This document shows positions 37,823 to 50,203 of a stretch of DNA of 64,000 nucleotides, one piece after another (within the stretch, counting starts at the first letter, position 1; every line of letters begins with the position of its first letter). The stretch comes from Otis tarda (Eukaryota; Chordata; Aves; Otidiformes; Otididae), in NCBI GenBank assembly GCA_026413225.1, contig CM048557.1, forward strand, positions 39,537,371 to 39,601,370, read 5' to 3'. The position numbers were made by a program, and so were the translations under genes. Below the pieces are notes generated by a model, which was given only the letters and a program-made list of their open reading frames with translations, ran no database searches and had not been told where the DNA came from.

Positions 37823-38710
37823 CCCTGACTGTTACTGAGCAGTTTATAGTTGTGAGTTCTCCCATACCATGCCTGTGTCCCATCTCCTGTCATGATGTGC
37901 CTGTACTCCTCAACACTACATCCCATGTCTCCATTTTTCAAGGCCCCTGCTATCATATCATATCACACCATATCTCTACACTACATCATTCCACAAGGGT
38001 CATAAATATCACTTGGTCAACTAGACAAATTATTGTCATAGCCAAACCAAGTAAAACAGGTCAAGAAGTACTAAGACAGAGCAGACCTGACAAGTCTCAG
38101 TCCAGAGACCTTGCAAAATCATGCAAAGCTTATTGCCTGTTACTAGCAATAACAATGTAAATTACAGCAGCTCCCAAATGAAAAGGCACAGGCTTTTAAA
38201 GTACAGCTGGTGACTTTGTATAAAGCAAAGAGCTGCCTGCATCTGAGGCTCAGCAGCCAGATCAGTAGGATGGGAAGGAAGGGGATATGGTTGGGGCCCT
38301 GAAACCAATGGGTTTATTTCTGGTCTCAGAAATACAAACATCTCATAGGAATGTTTGTTCCTAAGATTTCAACCAATGAGAAAAATGAGAATGCAGAATC
38401 ATTTACTAATCAGTCCATTTCAGGGGGAATGTGAGAGAGGAAAACTCCTTCAAATAAACCCTTAAACAGTCAATTTCTCAGTATCTAGGAGAAGATGTTG
38501 AAATATACACAAAACCTGACATTAATTCAGTCAAGAAAGATGGTTGTAACAAGCCTAATTTCCTTTTACTGATGAGGTCACTGCTCTGGTAGCAAGACAG
38601 TACATGAAGTCAGGCAACAAAGTGAATTTTGAAAAAGGTCCACACAAAGAGATAAGAATACTTCTGAAATGAGGTAATATATATTTGGGAAATAGTTCAT
38701 TTTACTTAGC
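37823..38710. other. Unique DNA, nothing recognised
   Basis: No gene or repeat was identified. The 102-codon frame at 37852-38160 (+) has no domain. Confidence 0.5.
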
Positions 38711-38820
38711 GTTGGTAGGTCTCAGTTAGAATATTCTGGGATGCCACATTTTTAGATGAATTCATCATATTGAAGGAAGTCAAAAGGACAACAGCAGAAG
38801 GGAAACATTTGGAAAACATG
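38711..38820 (+). mobile_element. Ancient CR1/L3-type LINE relic
   Basis: The stretch shows weak but ordered similarity to the RT C-terminal region of CR1-clade elements. It reads GTTGGTAGGTCTCAG (for 'VRPHLEY'), then ATTCTGGGATGCCACATTT, a GGAAGT...AGGACAACAGC segment (for 'VQRRAT') and finally ACATTTGGAAAACATG. The order and spacing match the younger copies, but divergence is very high, so it would predate the bird CR1 subfamilies here. No open frame remains. I infer this from recognition, not alignment. Confidence 0.45.
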
Positions 38821-39312
38821 AACAATAAGACAATAAGACAATATAATGTAATTTTTAGTAAGAAAATATAAGGTTTGTAGTAATTAAAAATCTATGGTGG
38901 GCTTTAGTTGCTTAAACATTGATGTCTAGAACAAATTTAAACAGTCCACTTGTCCTGCTTAGCTTCCAGTAGCTGTCTCAAAAGGACATGCAACTCCTGT
39001 AGGTCCAGTGTCATACCTGTTAACTTTGTAAGGAAATCCTAAATGCTATTGAGGGTCTGAAATTACAGAGTTTTCTGTAATTTGGACACCTGAATGTCCC
39101 TCCAGTTGTTAGAATAATACATTAAGAATACAAAAACTTTGGAGTAGTTTGCAACTGCACAGACTTCAGTGACAAAGATAACAAAGATAAAGCTACGGAA
39201 GCAGCTTAAAGTCAGTGCTTCTGGAATTCCGTTTAACAGGGGTTGATTTGTTTGTTGGGTTGGTCTGTGGATTTGTTTTTGTGTGTGTTTTGGCTTTTGG
39301 TTTTTTTGTTTG
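38821..39312. other. Unique DNA, nothing recognised
   Basis: Only short T- and G-rich stretches before the LTR are notable (TTTGTTTG-type runs at 39248-39312). Confidence 0.5.
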
Positions 39313-39743
39313 TGTCCTGGTTCTGGCTAGGATAGAGTTAATATTCACCTGAGCTGGGTGGAGAACTGGAGCTGGTAGCCCCTATGGCTGGGACACCCAG
39401 CTGGGATAATTAACTAATTAGCTAACAGCTGGGGTTAATTTACCCAAATTAGCCAAAGGGCTATTCCATCCCATCTGACATCATGCTTAAGTACATAAGT
39501 GAGGAGGGTGCTGAGGGGAGCCTCCTGCTATTAGGAAGAAACTAGGTGTGGAGATTTGTTTTCCATCACTGATTTGTTTTCTTCTGTTATTGCTGTTAAA
39601 TTCACTTTTTGTTCAATCTCAACCCATGTGTTTTTGCTGGTTATTTTTTGTTTACCAGTTTTCCCTTCTGTCCCACTGGAGGGTCGGGGTGGAGTGAGAG
39701 AGAGACTTCATAGTTTGGTCTCGATCAGGGCTGAACTATGACA
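39313..39743 (+). mobile_element. Solo LTR of an endogenous retrovirus
   Basis: A 431-bp element begins TGTCCTGGTTCTGGCTAGG and ends GGGCTGAACTATGACA, giving TG...CA ends. A TATA-like GTACATAAG lies at 39491-39499, preceded by 'GACATCATGCTTAA', the same arrangement as in the minus-strand LTR at 29448. 'TCAATCTCAACCCATG' lies where the other LTR has its 'CTCAGCCCACGAG' downstream segment. Flanking pentamers GTTTG (39308-39312) and GTTGG (39744-39748) match at 4 of 5 positions. No partner LTR or internal gene is present, so this is a recombined solo LTR. Confidence 0.85.
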
Positions 39744-42700
39744 GTTGGTTTTTTTAAGATGTCTTTAAACAAATATCCTTTAGTAGTCCGTGTACTCTTT
39801 CAGTTGTCTAGATAGCTTTAATCTTACCCAGAGCAGAACAACAAATTCAGTGAAATATTGCAGGTCTTCTATTCATGTTAGTCTGTGATTTTCATCTGGA
39901 AATTAATCTCATGTAACTGACTGAGTAAATTAAAGTTTAGTATTATTTTCATTGCCACCTCATGATGGTCACTGTTGAGCTTCTAGCAGGTCTGTCTTTA
40001 AAATTTGAGTTAAATATTTCCTCTAAAAATTTATTCTAAAATTAAGTAGGAAGTGGTATGAAGTACACTCCTGACAACCATCATACATAAAAATGCTACC
40101 CTACTGAGGAAAAAAAAAATAGCATTTTAAAATATATACTGCTGATTTTTGGCTAGAGTAGGATTTAAGTAGTAAGCTTTAAGCCTAAGCCTTCTTACAT
40201 ATAAGTCCAATTATGCTGATATACTTAAAGAGAGAGGAACACAAAGCAGGGAGCGGAGAGTGGAAGCAAAACAAAATACATGGAGCTTCCTGTGGTTTCA
40301 GGTAACCGTTCTTCTTCCAGTGCTTCTCATTATTCTTACTAGGGACCATAGCCCCAAATCTTGCTGCAACAGCTTGTGTTCAGACAGTAATTTAGTCTTA
40401 ATTTTAAATTAATGACATTTGGGTGGAATAACTCTTCAGATAAATTTTCCTGAAATGTCTTTTATAGCTGTTGCTGTACTATAGAGAATAAGAAGTTGTT
40501 CATGTGTTTGTAACTTAAGATAAACCTAAATTTTAATTTCAATAATTTCACAGAATATGAAACTACCCTAGCAGTGGAAAGATCTAAGCTAAACAGAGGT
40601 AGGAGATCAGGGGAAAATCTGATTGAAATGGCTCAATGTTTTGTTTAGTAGCAGTGTGTATAGTCTGCAGTATCTATGGATTAGGGTATGCTGGGATAAA
40701 TCTGCCTGTAGCCTTCCACCACACGTAGGAAAATGTTGACTGAATTGAATGTCTGTTCTCTCCAGAGGCCCTCTGTGCAGATGAGTACAGTACTCATATG
40801 TGGAGAGAGTTTTGTTGTTTTTTTCTTAGTGACTTTATCATAAAGAGTTATCCCAAAACATATAGTAAAATGCTCTGTCATTAATGTGTGTTGCGTGTGT
40901 AATAACTCTGTGGAACTGTCTTGTTAATATATTAAATTATTAACAGCCCCTCAAGAAAACACCTGTGTGTGCTCTGAGGAACAGAGCTGTGATTCCCATC
41001 TCCCATCTAGATGAGAGTTTTATCCAGCAAGCAAACTTTTACAGAAAAAAGTCCAAAAATCTTGTACAGAGTGACTTCAGTATACAGAGAAAACAAGTGT
41101 TGAACTTGCTTACACTTTTTACTCGTTCTGGAATCTAGAATCACTGGGCAATTAAGCATTATATAAAACAAAGATCCTACCTGGAACACAAGCTTCCCAG
41201 AAACTGGTCTTCAACCAGTCTCTCAGCCTCAGAACTGAACTTCTCCTCAGAAACAGAATTTTCACAATCAGGCACCAAATCAAACCTGACTATAACTGAG
41301 CAACATCTGCAAATATAAACATGGAAATTACTGGCATGCAATTTAACAATTGCCACACACCAGAATAAGCTTGCTTAGAAAATGTGCGAATGTTCTCTTA
41401 ATGATGATTAGTTGAAGACCTAATCACCACTAAGAGCACACCTCTAAAAAAACTTCAGTCATCTCATCTCTGTTATCTCAGTACTCCTTCTTAAGAGAAA
41501 TCTTCTTAAGATTAGGCTGCAAAATAAAATAACATCACCAGCTCTCCAAAATTATAAATGCTAGAGATAATAGTTTCATGGATCATGATAATTCATCTCT
41601 CCTCTCTCCTTTAATAGAATTTTTGTACCAACTTTTCTTTCAGACAGTCTGATTGCCGTATCTTGTTACATTCACAGCATTTGTTTTAAAACTAGTACTT
41701 AGCTTTGAAGAAATGTTTCTTCAATTTCTGATAGAAGAAGAGCTTATGGATCCAAAAGCTTGCTTCTTTTCTCAAACTATACAAATTGATCTAAAAAAAA
41801 GATACTATATCTTCCTATAAGCTTTACCTTATTTATATCTTACACTGTCACAGCTGCAATCAATATAATTCACTTAACACCTACATTACGGTAACATTAA
41901 GTGAATGATTATAATGTCTTTTTAATGCATTTAGTTAAAGTTTAAACACTCTTTGTTTTTCTGAATATGTCTGCCTCCAGTAGTTATAAGATAACTATTC
42001 CTGTTATGCTAACTATATTAGGCAACATTTTTAGTACATTAATCTTCCCAACACCCTTTTCAGATAAGAAAGTGCTGATTTTTATGGGTTGTGATACACG
42101 AAAGATGACAGTGATTTGCTTAAGTTTACCTAAAAAACCTCTATGGACAAAAGGACAATTCAAGGCTCCCAAACCTTGGATTATTCTTCTAACCTGTAGA
42201 AATATCCTTCTGCTCATTTATAAACCTGGATAAAAAAGAAAACAACTCCATCCTATGTTCAAGAAATATGTTTTTCTAGTGTAGCAGGTATTTGACTCAA
42301 ACCTACAGCTCATTTTTAATTGTAAATTATATCTAGATCTCACTTTAGGTTAAAATAATGTGTCACAATTGAATGACACTGCAGTAGTTCATCAAAGATA
42401 CTTAGTCATGATTCTTCTTGGAAAAAAACGTAAATTAGGTCAGGGATTCGGTTTTACTCATGGAGGTTCAGTCGCTTTAACTGACTTTGTGCTATATTTG
42501 GGAAGCAAGGCATATGAAAATGGCTCAACTTTGTTTCTATATACAAATGTGAAGTTCCTTGCAAGTTCACATTTCTCAGTCATAACTGAAAATCTGTTGA
42601 CACCTAAAACTATACCAAAGAGGTTTCCTTTTTTGAATTTAAATGAACGAAGAGTTTACCTATTAAGTCATCACAGTAAGGCCTAAAAACCTAGAAAATT

Positions 42701-45700
42701 AATGAATACAGCTAAATGGGAAAAATACAAAGAAAAAAAAATTGCACTTTCCAAGTTGCAAATCCCAAGTTGATGTTTCAAGCAATGTTTCTGCAGAGAA
42801 CATATACCAGAGATAGCAACTATTCCAGAATGAATAACTTTTTGACAGGATTAGCATGCTAGCTAGGTCTTTTTTTTTAACCCCCACACTCTAAGCTCCT
42901 TATTGGTTCATAAATCTTGATGAGCCTTGTAAATGTTCTCATATTTCCATTAACTATGACCATGTTGACAGCAATATTATCCATCATGAGTAGCAGATGA
43001 CTATGCAACAACTCAGCATAAGAATGATGTAAAGACAAGAAGACGAAATAAAACCAACTACCTGTAGTACGTATCTCTGTAGAGCTCTGCACTTCAAAAC
43101 AACCCTACAAAAGTATCAATTTTATATAATAATTAATAGAAAAATCCCATTCAGACCTCTTAAGTAGACAAAAATTATGAAACTGATTTTTTTTCACTGG
43201 TGTTGTAGTCAGCTAATGAAATAAAGATGAAGATCTGCAATTTATTTCTTAGGTCAAACTGTAACATTTCCTGAATTATTTGTGTGAATGAGAAGTAATA
43301 GATATCTGAGTTGCTGATTGACTTTTTTTTTTTTTTAATATATTATATCTTACCTAACACTCTCTATTTTGGCGGGTTTTGTAGTTCAGTAAACCTTGAT
43401 GCTTTACATCAGACTAATAAGGATACTATTAACAGTTTTAAAACAGCAGCAATGCTGCTGAAAGATGCAAGTTTAAAAAAAAAACCCAGAAAAGTCTCAA
43501 AAAATGATTTATTAGTCCTTCCTTTCCTCCTTCGATACCTCGGAACCTTTGCTGCAAACATCTGGGCAACTCGTTACGACTTCCCTAAAAAGAATTAAAG
43601 TCACCAGGCTAAAGGCATATTTTTTTTTTCTGCTTCAACATTCCTGAAATACAAGGTTATCTAAAGACCACTAGTCAGATAAATTCTCCTTCTTATAAAA
43701 CACAGCTTAAGGAGATAGAGTATTGGATCTTAGTAGTGAGGATTTCTGTCTGCAACTTGAATTGTTTATCTTCCTTTTTCAGTAAAATTCTAACTTTGTT
43801 ATTCCAGATGGTCAGTTATAGAACTTAATTTACAAAACCAGTTATGTTACCATGTTAATTAAGCATAGGAAGATGGTCTTTAAAAGGGTATTTAGTGCTG
43901 TTTTTCCCCCTATCCTGCAGTTTTGATCCCTACGTAGAGCAGTTTAAAAAAAAAATAAGCCAGTGAAATTGTTTCTGTTGCAATCAGTGAGTTTTTGAAC
44001 CAGGGCCACTTATGCAAATAACACAAAACTGAGTGAGCCATTTGCAATGCATAATTTAGCTAAAAATGTTAACCTCTCCTTCTGTTCAAGACTTATCCAC
44101 AAGCAGATCACAAGTTTCTTGAATTTATTCTATTTAGACACGCTTTCTGGGGAAAAAAAATAATTAATCTAGTGGCTTTATAATTATTATTACTATTCAT
44201 GAGTATTTAGTAACATTTATTTATAGTTGTGTCTCATAGTAAGTACAGATTTATTTATTATTTCTAATTCAAATTTAAAATATCTGCAGGTAAAATTCTG
44301 TAATGTTTTCTTTAAATAGAGAGTAGGATCTCTTTGTCTTATTCTTAGTATTTTCAAAACCAGATTACAGGTGGTTGCTCTATCTGATACTGTAAAGAGC
44401 TCTCAAAAAGTGGATTTTTCAAATTGTCTGTACTTTAAGCCTTGCTATTTCCATAACAATTGGAACATAAGATCTAATTCTGTTTAAAATGGTGTATCTG
44501 GCTTGCCTTTGTGGGAGGTCATAAAGACAGAATTGTAAACATGTTGTTATCTATGGGCCCTTTACATGTGGAGGAAAACTTGCTGACCCTGCAAGCACAG
44601 TTAGCAATGTTAGCACATTGTAAATGTTGATATCATAGACCTCATGTCTCAGCTTTAATTTCTAACAGATTGAGCAGCATAGTGATGCACCCTCCTGTTA
44701 TTTGGTTTGTAGGACTCAATGAGCTTGCATCTGTTCATGTCACAAAGAAAGTGTAGCTCATCTGCAAAAAAGGTGCCAGATACACTCACTAGAAGCCCAG
44801 CTTCTAATACAGAAGACTATGTTATTTGGATAAGATATGAGAGCAGCATTTTCTTAGTTTTCTTCCATAAATGCAGGAAACAGTAAATGCTGCTCAGTAG
44901 GTAGGACTTTGGCTTATTAGAAGAGCAGTACTTTCCTATCATAATAATAGGTGCAAAAGACTAAAGAGAAACAATTATTTTTAGTAAATTATAAACACAT
45001 CCTGCCATAGAATGTTTGTAATTAGTTGATATCATGTGAGTTTGAATAAGCAATGTCTTAAACTTATGAGTATTTAACTGCAAGAAATAAATGTAGATAT
45101 TCTAATATGTTTATTGGCATGAAAATTGTAGTGCTAATAAAGCTAATGGTTTATAAAAGAAATAAAACAACAGAGTAAGAGAAACACCAATTATAGCAAG
45201 ATAATTATGTAGAATGTTCTCAATATAATTAACTAAACAACATAAGACATTGATTGGCTGTTACACATAAGCAATAAAAAAGTCATATAAAGTTTTGAAT
45301 AGAAAAAAATAGAACTACTTTATAAGCACTCATTCTAGATTTCCTTCCTGTAAGGGCAGAATATTTCTGCTGCAGCTTACTCAGCATCCTGTTCCCCAAC
45401 AGGTATTCCCTTGGGATCCAGTCTATATCATACCAACAAGGCTTAAATTAGTGAAGATGTGAGTATGCTAAAATCAAAAAGATTCCCAAATGAAGCTTAT
45501 TTTATGTTTGTTAGGCTAAGACTTTTCGACTTACTGTATTTGATTAAAATATTTTTTTATCTCAAAACTTTGTGATATATTCCTCCTAAATGGAATTAAC
45601 CATCTTATCAAGGCCAACATCAGTCATTGCTAACTGATTATATTTTTAGTAATGATTAGTTTACCCACAGAACTCTGTTCTCCTACTGTCTAAGACAGGA

Positions 45701-48700
45701 ACAGGAAAGTTTCTTAGTAAATATCACACACCCTTTAACATCAAAGGGAACAAAAATTTTGTCTTACCTTTGTTCCTGAAGAACAACATGGATTCTAATA
45801 GCATGTGCCTTGAAATGCCACAAAGCATACAGATTTTAGGTCCCGCTTCCAGTTTTCTCATATTTTTATATATTATATCTGACACTTTCTTTAATATACA
45901 TGTATGTGTATTTATTCTGCCTTCTTTCCTATAAGGAACAATCCCCATCCCTTGGGAATGGAATGCATAGAGAATAATTTCCTAGCTCTGGGAAGCTAGA
46001 GCTTTACTTGGTAAACCATAGCAGTGCTTTCCTTTAAAGTGTTTGCTTGAACTGTCAGAGAGTCTAGTTTACCTCTGTAGGAAAACATGTATAATCAGCT
46101 GACATTTCCAGATTCAAGATTTCAGAATGCAACCTGAATGGGAATAAAAAGAAGCAGGGGGGAGAGGGGACATGTCCTGTAAACAAGGCATTTTCAGGAA
46201 AAAAAAAATCTCAGTTTGACCAGAGGACTGAATATTAAATGAATTTGGATTTTTATGTTAAGACAAATTTAGAAGATTACTTCTACTGGGGATAAGGAAC
46301 TGAACAACCTAATTCAGTCCTGTGGCAAGACTCATAAGAATTGACTGCATCCTGTATTAACTTAATGATTTGATTGCTGAATGTATTCATTCGATGTTCT
46401 GTGATGTAATTCAGTCCCACATCTACGCTTGATTTTCTAATTATAATGTCTAATCTATTGGATCAGTAATTGACAGTGGTTTGGATTTATGGTGTCTGGC
46501 TTACTTTTTTGGTTTGTTTGTTTTGTAGTTTTTTATAAAACCTGTAAAGATATGTAAAAGCAAATTAATTGAGAAATTAGTAGCTCGTACTGGCAGCCTT
46601 AAAAATTTACTTAAGTACATTCTTTTGCCTAGTCAAGTAATTGATTTCTCTCTAAAACCCACAAACTGATTCCCAAGCAGAAGGACAGAGATTAAAAGAA
46701 TGCCAGGGTTTTGCCAGGTTATCTGTGACTCTAGGCTGTGTGTTTCCTTGTACTCATTACACGATACCACTTCCACTTCCTGTCTAGACTAGTGAATTTT
46801 GAGATAAGAATACCCTATGCACATATGAACTTGAGCATGCTGGTCATAAAAGATGTGAAAACCAAGACCTCATAACTCAGTTCCCACAGACAGAAAAAAC
46901 ACTATTTTTGAATAGCTCTAAGCTGTAAACACAGTATCATCATAAACATAGTAGGAGCAATCTATAAATCAGAGCCAACATTTTTTAAATTAGCTGCCTA
47001 TTGCAACTTACATGAAAATAGTTTTAAAAGGATAAGAAAAATTATGCAAATTTGCTGCTTTACTCTATTAGAATACTTTATCACTATTCAAATAACGTAA
47101 GTTTGCCTTCAGATTTTTCTAGAAATTATTCTGGTTTGATATAAAGTCTTGTATGGCAGTAAGAAATGTCAGAACTAAGAATCTAGTTAAAAGCTTCATA
47201 CTTGAATTGTCAATTTATTCTTTTGTGCAGAGATTGAATGTAAGGGTCCATACTTTTAGTGATGTTGACAAAACCGACATAAATGAAACAACTTGCAGCT
47301 GAGATTCTGTGTGCATTTGACAAGGTTTAATGGAATTGTTTGCAAAGTTTTATTGAAATCCTTGCTTCCATTTATCTTTGTTAGCACAGCTACAGAAATC
47401 TGAGATATAATATTCTTGTATAAACTAAACTAACTAACAGAATTAGACAGGGAGAGGAAAAGAGAACAGCATATTTTATTCTAAAGGAAAAATGGTTTTG
47501 TAGAAAAATATTTATATATCATTACTTTGAATTTTATAACAATTAGTTTGGGTCTATTTCTTTAGGAATAAAACTTTCAAGAATCTATAATCAAAGATGT
47601 TAAATAATTTCCTTTTTCTCTTTTGTCAGGAAAGGAATTTCCATATGTCAATGAACTTTGACCTAAATTATTCTTCTTAACAGCTGACAAGATAGATTAT
47701 AATTTCTAAGTGCTTTATTCTCTTTTGCTATACAATGCATGATGAACAACGATGCATGATTGTTTGCTGAACAAGGGACTAAGTTTGTACAAGATGCTAA
47801 GCACTATTTCTCAATCCACCAAAGTGTTTACCTTGTGCATAAGGTAAACATGCAATAGGCCTCCAAAGTCAATTGAAATCAAATGCTTCTATCAATTTGT
47901 CCCCACCAAAAAAAAAGCTAACTGGAAAATATTAGGAAAGAAAGTCTATCTTGAATTCAATTGTGTTTTCATATGCATATTTTATATTGGCTTTCATAAG
48001 ACTCTGAAAGTTCCTGTGACCTTGCAGTTAGTGACCAACTTCAAAAAAAAAAAAAAACGTAAACCATAAATGTCATTACAATAATGATTCTAATGTGTGA
48101 GTAGAGCAAAAACAGCTGAAAGGAAAAAAAAATCATGGAGAGTTTATCTAAGTTTTCTGAGAAATGGGAAACAAATTGTTTCTGCTCGTTTGAAGTCTAA
48201 CTGCAAGAATATTTATGTACTTGTTTTTCATGATGATGCAAACTAAATGACACAGGAAATATGCCAGTAGATATTAAACTATTCCATGATTCAGCTGAAG
48301 TTCCTAATAAATCTAGAAGTTTGACATAACTACGGGTAAAGAATACATTGCAGCATTTTTTTGAACGTCCTCTTCAAGAGAGAACAGCCGAGTCAGTTAG
48401 CTTTTCATAACCCCTTACCGTCTGCTGTTCTTTACCTTGCACCACCTTCTCCCCACGTTTAACCTCTGCACTCCTGAAGAAAACGACTCATGCCTTGACT
48501 CCAGAAATTAGTCTAAGCTTTTAAATTATCTGAAATTGGCTCATTTAAAATCTATTTAATATTTAAATGGTTTCATTATTTTTCAGAAAATTGAGATGTG
48601 CATGCTTACATGAAAACCGTGCAATGGTGTGAGACACTCATCACAAAATGTCATAGTGTGGTTAAGACCCTACCTAACTGGCAAGAAAGCCAAAAGAAGA

Positions 48701-49340
48701 TGAGCAAAAGATAATCACTATTGCAGAAAAACCCAGCAATTTATCAAGATGAAAGTTTTAATGATCCATTTTACCCTGCTAAAGTAAAACTAAATTAAAA
48801 ATACCTGTGTTAAAGAAAATCAAAAAGTATATTTCTGGGTTTTTTTAGGACCAGTCAAATATTTTTTAAAGCTCTATCCATAATGTTAACTGAACAATCC
48901 ACTAAACACTTTTGATTGTTTTGTTATATAGAAGAGCAAATTATATTTCATTGTGTAATTTTCAAACCATTCAACACAATTTCTTTCAGATTAAATCAGT
49001 CTATTCATATTAATAAAAGGTATGTGCCAAATCCTAAATCCTGTCATCCTTTGTGGCTAGCTGACTGCATGCTTCATATTTTCCCTTAAGCATTTTCTAG
49101 TTCTATTTCTATCCATTATTGCCTCACGAGGTTGTGCTTCATGACAAAAGCTTCTGTGTAAATAAAAATACAGCACCTTCAACAGAGGAAGCTACAGCAT
49201 TTAAGAGGAAATAGAAAGAACACGTCCTTCCTTTTAAATAAATGTTCTTATTTCAGAGCTGTTCATTTGATTTTGGATGAGAGCATCTATTGGGTGGAGG
49301 AGGAAGAATTTTTGCTTTCTTTTTCTTTAAGTTAACATTT
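39744..49340. other. Unique AT-rich non-coding DNA
   Basis: This is the longest repeat-poor stretch. No exon was recognised. Open frames reach 108 codons (42360-42686 +) without domains. A forkhead-like palindrome is listed at 47825. Confidence 0.55.
47825..47850. promoter_or_regulatory. Perfect palindrome of forkhead-like sites
   Basis: TGTTTACCTT (47825-47834), loop GTGCAT, and the exact reverse complement AAGGTAAACA (47841-47850) form a 10-bp perfect inverted repeat. Each arm contains TGTTTAC, the core recognised by many forkhead (FOX) factors, in opposed orientation. Whether anything binds here is unknown. Confidence 0.4.
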
Positions 49341-50203
49341 TAGAATCATAGAATCATGTAATCATAGAATGGTTAGGGTTGGAAGGGACCTTCAAATGCT
49401 AGTCATCTAGTCCAACCCCCCTGAAAGGAGCAGGGACATCTCCAAATAGATCAGGTTGCTCAGAGCCTCATCCAGCCTGGCCTTGAACGTTCCCACGGAT
49501 GGGGCATCCACCACTTCTCTGGGCAACCTGTTCCAGTGTTCTACAACTCGCATTGTAAAAAATTTTTTCCTAATATCCAATCTAAATCTACCTCCCTCTA
49601 TTTTAAAACCATTACCCCTCCTCCTATCACAACAGGCCCTGCTGAACAGCCTCTCCCCATCTTTCTTGTAGGCCCCCTTGAGGTACTGGAAGACCGCTAT
49701 CAGGTTTCCACAGAGCCTTCTCTTCTCCAGGCTGAACAGCCCCAACTCTCTCAGCCTGTCCTCATAGGAAAGGTGCTCCAGCTCTCTCAACATCTTTGTG
49801 GCCCTCCTCTGGACCTTCTCCAACTGGTCCATGTCCTTCTTATGTCGGGGTCCCAAGAGCTAGACACAGTACTCCAGGTGAGGTCTCAGCAGAGCAGAGT
49901 AGAGGAGCAGAATCACCTCCCTCGACCTGCTGGCCATGCTCCCCTTGATGCAGCCCAGATGCGGTTGGCCTTCTGGGCTGCAAGGGCGCATTGTCAGCTC
50001 ATGTTAAGCTTCTAATCCACCAGCACTCCCAAGTCCTTCTCCTCAGGGCTGCTCTCAATCCATTCTCCGCCCAGCCTGTATTTGTGCCGGGTATTGCCAT
50101 GACCCAGGTGCAGGACCTTGCACTTGGCCTGGTTGAACTTCATGAGGTTGGCACGGGCCTAGCTCTCCAGCCTGTCAAGGTCCCTCTGGATGGCATCCCT
50201 CCC
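49341..50203 (-). mobile_element. CR1 LINE fragment
   Basis: This is a minus-strand CR1 of about 860 bp. Its octamer tail is at the left (TAGAATCATAGAATCATG), followed by the 3' UTR, the ORF2 C-terminus and thumb, ending near 50203 inside RT at the equivalent of '[13 protein letters not shown]'. A 149-codon minus frame (49407-49856) covers [17 protein letters not shown] through the conserved C-terminus; upstream parts are frameshifted. Its 3' UTR carries the diagnostic reading ACTAGCATTTGAAGG, shared only with the 53926 copy. Confidence 0.95.

Noticed and set aside
42000-42180. Weak MIR/L2-like wording (TTTTCAGATAAGAAA ... TGATTTGCTTAAG)
   Set aside because: The match is scattered over too few bases to separate from chance; a profile search would be needed.
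42360-42686. 108-codon plus-strand frame
   Set aside because: No domain, no exon boundary signals I could defend, and unremarkable composition.
46168-46177. GGACATGTCC, a perfect p53-type half-site
   Set aside because: A functional p53 element needs two neighbouring half-sites; I see only one.
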